The notes under the pieces were generated by a model that saw only the letters and a list, made by a program, of their open reading frames with translations, made no database searches and was not told the DNA's origin. Shown here in pieces: positions 57,400 to 64,000 of a stretch of 64,000 nt of DNA (position 1 is the stretch's first letter; every line of letters starts with the position of its first letter). The position numbers and the translations under genes were made by a program. Location: contig JAUIRK010001046.1 in assembly GCA_030549495.1 (NCBI GenBank), positions 698,266 through 762,265 of the forward strand. Direction: 5' to 3'. This DNA is from Nectonema munidae. Lineage: Eukaryota > Nematomorpha > Nectonematoida > Nectonematidae.

Positions 57400-57655
57400 A
57401 TTAATGTTTCCTGAGTCCTCTCTAGGACCAGGTGGCGATACAAAATTACGAAAATTTGCTGACAAAGATCTTCCACGGTTGTCTCTGTTAGTTTGAAAAA
57501 AATATTCCTTCCCATCAGAGGCAACAAGAAAATCTAATTCAGAATCTTAGCTTCAAGCAATATTTGAACCCATAATTTCAAAATCGCTATCATTATACAC
57601 ATTGGATCCAATACTTTCAGTATCAAGATTACTAGATTCGCTACAAGAGCTCATT
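57400..57655 (-). pseudogene. Possible transposase N-terminal fragment (piggyBac-like)
   Basis: From an ATG at 57653 the minus strand reads M-S-S-C-S-E-S-S-N-L-D-T-E-S-I, D-F-E-I-M, two stops, then D-S-E-L-D-F-L, D-G-K-E-Y, G-R-S-L-S-A-N-F and P-P-G-P-R. The acidic Ser-rich start followed by a G-R-x-x-x-x-N and P-G-P motif resembles the N-terminus of piggyBac-type transposases. The rest is absent. A tentative call. Confidence 0.35.
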
Positions 57656-57906
57656 TTAAAATAATAACAAAAAAACTTTTGGAGCAAAATGGTGTAAACA
57701 GAATAAATGCAATGAGTGGTGTAATAGGAGCTGAGATATATACACTGATTGTGAATCCATTTTTATTATTTCAAACTGATGTTGGAATGTGAAATATGAC
57801 CACAATTTTGCACATAAAATTAATAGTAAAGATTGATTACTTTCTATAAACAAGCATAATTATAGGCTGACTAGTGGGGTGAAATTAAATAATGGTACCT
57901 TGATAA

Positions 57907-58210
57907 AAACATAGACATTTGTCCGAATGGACATTTAAGTGAGGGGCATTTTGCCAGATAGACATTTGGAGAACGATTATTTAGCTGATAATGTAAATAC
58001 AATTTGGCATTTTTCCAGACTTCTCCAACCAATAAAATAATATTCTTCTAATATTAAAAAACTAAAACTCAATAAAATACAGTTAAAGGGATACTACTGG
58101 GAAAGTAAAGCAAAGTCTACAAAAATTGCCAAATTATATGTAATGTCAATTCGCTTTAGTGTCGTCTTAGCCAAATGTCCCTCGGCTAAATGTCTGTCGG
58201 CGAAATGTCA
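57907..58210. mobile_element. GACATTTGG-type MITE, copy 2
   Basis: The left end GACATTTGTCCGAATGGACA and the inverted right end CCAAATGTCCCTCGGCTAAA, TGTCTGTCGGCGAAATGTC match the style and words of the copy at 48920-49258. The interiors are unrelated or too diverged to align by eye. Confidence 0.7.
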
Positions 58211-59685
58211 AGTCACGGAAAATATATTCATCTTGACAATGGGCACAAAAATTCTCATTTACTTTGAGGAGACTCAAAACGTGTAAACAATATGATAATC
58301 GTAAAAATTTATTGATTTTTATAGGAAAAAGGCACTCAGAAAGAAATTACATCTTGCTTTGAAGTGACACAAAACGTATAAATAATATCAGATAGAAAAT
58401 ATCAAAGGACATTTTCACAAGAAATTCTGATAAGTGTTTAACACCATCTACAGAAAAAAACTCTTTTAGAGTTTTCAAATCATAAATATAATGTGTGTAT
58501 AAATTTAAAAACAGGTCAAAAAATTCATTTATTATATTTCAAAAAAAAGAAAAAAATTATGTATATATTTTTTTGAGTTGCAAAAAAAATTTCAAAGATG
58601 GAAGTAAAACACCCATTATACGTCCTTAGAGGGCTGTATACAAAATAGTATCCGTCATGCAAGGGAAACAAACGCTAAATTTTAATCGTCGGTATATAAT
58701 AAAATATTTGTTAGAGCAAATTCCCTTATATTTTAAAATTATGCTATGAAGCAATATTAATAATCCCCCAGTGTCCAACTCCCAATTAATCAAAATCGTA
58801 TGCTTAAATATATAAACTTTCATTGAAAAGAAAATAGATTAGTCTATGAAATTATCGTCATCAAAGGGTTTAAGCCCAGGATTCTAAAAATAATCGTTTG
58901 TTAATCCTTTTCAATCAATTTTTATATAACTTAAAGCAAACAATTTTTATTTTATACAATACTGGTATTCGATAGACTTGAAAGGGTACAGATTGGAAGA
59001 ATTAATTATTCTACTGCATATATTTTACTACTTTCTCATAATTAATAGGAAATATGGAATTTATATTCATAAGGGCCAAGATGCTAGTCTTTTCGGTCTC
59101 CATCAAAAATCTTAAATAATTCATCTATCTTCTCGAAAGTGAAAAACCTTTTTTAATTTACATTTTCACTTGTTTTATAGATAAGCGATCATATTATATT
59201 TTTGCCTATGACAAATTTTTTTTTATCTTTTTGCGCCTTTATTGAATGTATACATACACTTATGTTTTTGCTTTGAGTTTAGAAATAAAAGATGTTCAAT
59301 TCAAATATATACAACTTTTATTCACTCAATATACTTATAATTTTACCATTGTATACAAAATGACTTTGTCGAATCAAACAAAAGTTATAAAAAAAGGTTT
59401 ACGTAAAAGGTATCTAGTGGCAGAAGCATCAAATATAAAAAATTTCAAAATATAATTCTGACATTTACTAGGCCCAAAGCAGTGTATGTTAATAAAGGCA
59501 AAACGTTATTTTTTTAATTTAATTTTATTACTATTGTTGTATTTGAAAAAAAAGTAATAACAGCAGTAGTAACAAATTAAAAGGCGGCAAAAATTTAATA
59601 ATTTTGTAAGAAATTTCAAAGTTAGGTCCGCAGCTTTATTTTATCTCAAGGGGGATCTTTTTTGTTTGGTAGACGCATCTGACTT
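58211..59685. other. Intron stretch
   Basis: AT-rich. No gene or element that I can support. Confidence 0.5.
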
Positions 59686-59823
59686 ATAACCCATTTAAGA
59701 CCAAGCAAAGCAGACGATATCTAAAAAAACGCAGACGATTTATATTCAAAGTCATTGAAAAAAGCAGACGAAGATGAAATTACTTATGTTCCAAAATAGG
59801 AACATTGGTCGTGAATGGGTTAA
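59686..59823. mobile_element. TTAA-flanked MITE, copy 4
   Basis: 138 bp, same orientation as copy 1: ATAACCCATTTAAGACCA to TGGTCGTGAATGGGTTAA, with GCAGACGATATC and GTTCCAAAATAGGAAC inside. Very similar to copy 1 and to the reverse complement of copy 2. Confidence 0.88.
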
Positions 59824-61382
59824 GGTTGAAACGAGTAATGAATTTTAAGAACTACGACCTGTACCTATAAAAAGACAAGAAATTCAGATTTATTTAAAAA
59901 ATTATATATTACCAAAATTTTTAAACATTAATGAAAACGATATAATCATATATATCTTTGTTCGTGAAGTAACATTTTAAAAACACTTGTGCATTTGAAG
60001 CATCATAAGAAGGCATTGTTCTTGTTTGTGAAAGGAATATAAAAGCAATTAAAAATTCTCTTTCTGATTCAGTGCTTCAAAAAATAACATAATATATTTG
60101 GTTGTCTTTCTGTGCAATTTCTTGGTGCTGAATAGATTTTATAATTTGAAGAAATTTATTGTTGAATAGGATTTATATTCTTTTTTCAATCAAAAAAAAT
60201 TCAATAATTGAAAGCAGAATTTTTTGGTTTTAGGTTCCATTATCTTTTATTAGAATGGTGCAGTACTCGTATTTCAACACTAGTTAGGGATTAATGCACA
60301 GCAGTATACCCTGCTTAAAAATTTAGCGATAACACTTAAAATAGAGTCTATAAGAAGGACCTTTGATATTCATGGAAGCAAAACAGAAAGATTGCTAATG
60401 TTCAATGAAAAAACTATTTTATTTCCTGGTTTATAATTTGTATAAGCATAATTTATAGGTGGAGAGTCCAGAGATTTCAGAAACGGAATATCAACACTAA
60501 TCTGTGTACAACTAAGTGCATACTTATTTTTTGAAGGATTTGTTTGGAGATGTCATTAGAGCTTATTCAGAACCAAGAGACACATCGCTAGAAGGATAAA
60601 CTTTATTTCTGAATAAAATAATTGAGTCCACATTTGCGTGGATAAAAGAATATGCAGGCCTAAAATTCTACAAAGACACAATCACAATACCACACAATAC
60701 ACCTCAATCACAATTCCATCGTGGACTACATCTATTATTATCTAGAGAAATTTGGGCTGGCGATAAATCGGAAAAACATATCATTAATGGTGACACAAAA
60801 TGCACAGTAGAAATTAAAGAGACTTTATTTAAAACGAAAGTACAATCGCGACAGAATGTTGCCAGAAAGTGTGCTTTCGAACGAATTTGTAAAAAGAACG
60901 GGAAATTTTCCTCTATTCCGTGCAAAGAAGGGGTCAAATTAAGGATAACATCTTCCCAAAGACTACGATCATAAGCACATTTGGAAGGAATATACAAACA
61001 TTGAATACATTGTGGCTACAATTCCAAACATTTTACAGCGAAGCACACTAAAAACTTCATTTACCCTTCTAGCAGTGCTCGTATATAATACATTAAAAGT
61101 ACGCAGAATGTTATAAAACGACACATTAAGAAGCATCCTGGTACGAATGGAGGCATGTTCAACAGCTACCTCGGGGAGTTCACCTACTATTATCAATTCA
61201 ACCTACTATTATCATTAATTACTAAAAAAAACAAAGAAAAGGCTTCGAATATTTCAACCTTGCTTATTGCGTTTCAAACATAAAAAAGGACGCACTTAAA
61301 GTGAAAAAAGACGAACTTAACGTAAAAAATGAGGAACAGTAAAAAAGGACGAACTTAAATAATAATGGATATAAAAATTAAA
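59824..61382. other. Intron stretch with an ambiguous open region and a short array
   Basis: 59824-60600 shows nothing. 60690-61180 is less AT-rich and stays open in several frames on both strands; I cannot assign it. At about 61270-61360 four units of AAAAAAGGACGAACTTAA-GT type (about 20 bp) form a short array. Confidence 0.4.
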
Positions 61383-61550
61383 TATTACATTATAACCTAA
61401 AGTATCCGATCAGATTCGGAGACAAAGAAATTGTTCGGGTAGGTAAAAACTTCGTTGTTTCTTTCTTTCTTTAGGTGGGCACGTCAATTGTTCGGATACG
61501 CGAAAATAGGGATACCCGAAGTTCGGATATTCGAGGTTTCACAGTATATA
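61383..61550 (-). mobile_element. pogo/Tigger-like MITE or terminal fragment
   Basis: Read on the minus strand from 61548: ACTGTGAAACCTCGAATATC, then CGAACTTCGGGTATCCC. ATCCGA words recur near 61405. The start matches the CAGTGAAACCTCGATTATCC style of pogo-type ends. Confidence 0.5.
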
Positions 61551-61988
61551 TGAATTACAATAATATAAATATATCATTTAGATAAAAACTAGAAAAATAA
61601 AACTTTGTACAAGATTTAAAATGGAATAGGCAAAAAATAAAAAGGAATAAGAAATAGAAAAAGAATAAGAATCTCTAATATTTGCTGAAAAAAACAACTG
61701 CCCTCTCTATATGAAATATAATCATTTATCCAACAGTGTTTCAAATATATTTCCAACTGATCACTTCAATTATAATATCAAAAAAATACAGTTATGATTG
61801 ATTAATCTGAATACATTGGTTAAGTACAAATTTGTGACAGAATAATAAATTTCAGTTTTTTATAAATTCAAATGGGTATACCCCGGCATGACATGTGCAT
61901 CTACAGATGGCGCACAGCTTCGTAGACAAAAATTAACCTAATTATGTTGTCATTAATAATAAACTGGTTAAATTTTCTCGCTTTTAAT

Positions 61989-62123
61989 TTAACCTATAAA
62001 GTACCATAGAAATCAGACATGTAAAAAAACGCAGATGATTTATATTCAAAGTCATTGAAAAAAGCAGACGAATATGAAATTAGTTATGTTCCAAAATGGT
62101 TACATTGGGACTTAATGGGTTAA
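61989..62123. mobile_element. TTAA-flanked MITE, copy 5
   Basis: 135 bp: TTAACCTATAAAGTACCA to GACTTAATGGGTTAA, sharing ACGCAGATGATTTATATTCA and CAAAGTCATTGAAAAAAGCA with copies 1 and 4. The ends are more diverged than those of copies 1, 2 and 4. Confidence 0.82.
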
Positions 62124-64000
62124 AATCTTAATTTTCAAAATAATACAAACTTATTATCCGCTATTCCGACAATATTAACTTGATGAATTCGATAAATTTT
62201 CTATACGAAATCAAATTTGTTTTTGCCTTGATTTTAAGTTTTTGATTTTAAACTCACAAATTTCTTTGATAATTTTTCCAAAATTTTTGTTTCGAGATCG
62301 ATTCAGAATGAGTATATAATTAAATTTCAAGTGAAGATTCACATTTGATACGAGCGAATTTAGTACGTTGCGCAGAAAAAAGGAATCACTTTGAATTGAA
62401 TAAAAGAGAAACAATGAAAGATTTTATCACACTAATCGCATTTTTTCTCATTTGTCTAATTTTTGATTTGTAGAATTTTTTTAACAATTTTTGCTTAGCA
62501 TAGGAGTATTTATCTGTGAGAGTAAAAACATAGATATGAGTGAAGAGATTATGCTAAACAATATTTCTGGTTTTCACAGTCATAATAGTAAGCTTTTAAA
62601 CGAAAGACAAATATTTAAGAAAATTATAAAATTAAATAAGTTTATTTTTTTCAAGTATACAGAAAACTCTGAAAAGTCGGATTATTCAATTTTTTGTAAA
62701 AAAAAAAGATATATACAATTGGTTTTAGTAAATATTAGTGTCTGAGTCTGAATCTCAATATGTCGTATTATTAAATATATAAAATTTTGTTTTTTTAAAA
62801 TAAGTGTAGGATACCAATTTTTAGGATTATTGAACATCGGTTTAAAAAAGCATGTAAATTCAGAATTGCTTCTGACGGATTAAACATAATTTATAGATAT
62901 CATAGTTAGTGCACCATTAGAGAAAAATAACAATTCCTCCCACGGGCAATTGTCCACGCAAATACGATTCGAGAAAGAAAAGTGTGCAATTAAATCCAAG
63001 TACTGAATGAAAGGCGACTTATTTATCTTGTATGTCATAAAGTTTTGGTATGAAAGACTTTTTTCATTTCACATCACTATTTCACGCAATACAATGTTGA
63101 AAGGTAAATATATTCCATACTATAGCACACAATATCGTGTAGAAGATGCCGTTCAATAAAAAACAAGAAGAGCAATTCTTGGAATCAAAGGTTTACAACA
63201 AGAGCACTAGTTCAACACATACTCATCAAAAGGTGTGAATGTGTAGGCTCTATTCATTATGATTTATTGTAGTTAGACAGAGCACAATGTAAATTATAAG
63301 TATAGAGTATATAAAGAGAGTCGCTGCTGCTCGAGATGTAATGTGGCTACCAGGCATTCAAAGCATTCCATATTATAAGTTTAGTTGCACTCTCAAGAAT
63401 CTTTTTATGTGTATGAGATTGAGCACGCGTAGACTAGAATACAATACAATAGATTAAAAGTGAATGATTCAGGAATTAAATGTGAAAAAGTTTTATATTA
63501 TTAATGTAACTAAATACACGTAATCTTAAAAAGCGCAAGAGGGAATAGTGTACAACAGAATTGGAAAACTTTCAGGGTAATGAAAGAGAGAGAAGATGCG
63601 TTTCAAGTGGGAAAAACATGCGTTTACTTTTTACAAACATTGTTTACAAGACATCATTAATTTACGTAAACGTAAAACTCCCAATGGGAAATTGCAATTC
63701 GAAATATTCCCCGTCGAAAAGTTGAAAGTGAGAAATTGTCGTTGTCGGATAACTGACATTAATAAAATTGCCAGAAGGAAAATTGACATTGCTTTAAGTC
63801 AACCTCCATATTGTTACGGGTATCTGTAATAAATACACCATTAAAAAAATTTCGGATTCAGTTATTGAAATTAAATAACATTTTCTTTTGTTACGGCTTG
63901 TTTTCAGCTAACTTTTATATTTTGTTTTCAATTTTAACGTATATATTTAATTTATATTCTTCAGATTCCCTTAAAAATATGAATGTGGAATTAACACACT
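62124..64000. other. 5' intronic or upstream sequence to window edge
   Basis: AT-rich up to about 63000, somewhat less so beyond. A plus-strand frame at 63596-63829 (Lys/Arg-rich, ending P-Y-C-Y-G-Y-L) has no family I know. No L27 exon, promoter or first exon of the PDZ gene could be supported on the minus strand. Confidence 0.45.

Noticed and set aside
63596-63829. Plus-strand 77-codon frame as a gene
   Set aside because: Basic composition and balanced codons drew attention, but there is no recognisable family, no splice context and no neighbours to support it.
1-64000. A CRISPR array, operon, prophage or other bacterial-type system
   Set aside because: Introns, PDZ exons, SINE/LINE and eukaryotic DNA transposons show animal nuclear DNA. 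The tandem arrays present lack the repeat-spacer structure of CRISPR.

Overview
The window is AT-rich (roughly three quarters A+T by eye) animal genomic DNA. No bacterial gene organisation is present. The one cellular gene I can support is a single multi-PDZ scaffold gene of the MPDZ/PATJ family on the minus strand. It enters the window upstream of position 56857 and runs off the left edge at position 1. I reconstructed 15 coding exons by hand (2,843 coding bases, about 947 residues). Every internal junction has GT/AG signals and matching phases. The exons give PDZ1 to PDZ5, in the order and spacing of the first five PDZ domains of vertebrate MPDZ/PATJ. The N-terminal L27 domain and the later PDZ domains lie outside the window or were not found. 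Invertebrate origin is inferred from the load and type of transposons: Merlin, Tc1/mariner, several hAT groups, an endonuclease-RT LINE and a tRNA-type SINE. An arthropod such as a copepod or insect is plausible but unproven.

Layout in transcript order, right to left. 56858-64000: 5' intronic sequence with two TTAA-type MITE copies and other repeat remnants. 56682-56857: first half of PDZ1. 31263-56681: a 25.4 kb intron splitting PDZ1, which holds a degraded LINE, a decayed Tc1/mariner element with unusual subrepeat-built inverted repeats, hAT remnants, SINEs and foldback elements. 30983-31262: second half of PDZ1. 20884-30982: a 10.1 kb intron with a broken copy of a mobile-element-associated protein family, poly-C tracts and a 0.5 kb repeat. 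11218-20883: linker, PDZ2 and PDZ3 on seven exons. 6121-11081: acidic linker, PDZ4 and the start of PDZ5. 516-6120: a 5.6 kb intron with an apparently intact Merlin (ISXO2/IS1016-like) transposon that has matching terminal repeats and target duplication. 1-515: the rest of PDZ5 and a following linker.

The features of most interest are mobile. They are the Merlin element with an uninterrupted 297-residue transposase; a Tc1/mariner element whose terminal inverted repeats are arrays of about eight 21-bp units; other foldback elements of the same design; a TTAA-flanked MITE family with five copies; and a tRNA-derived SINE with three copies. None of these looks like a new cellular system. They are a mobile-element community living in the introns of one polarity-scaffold gene.
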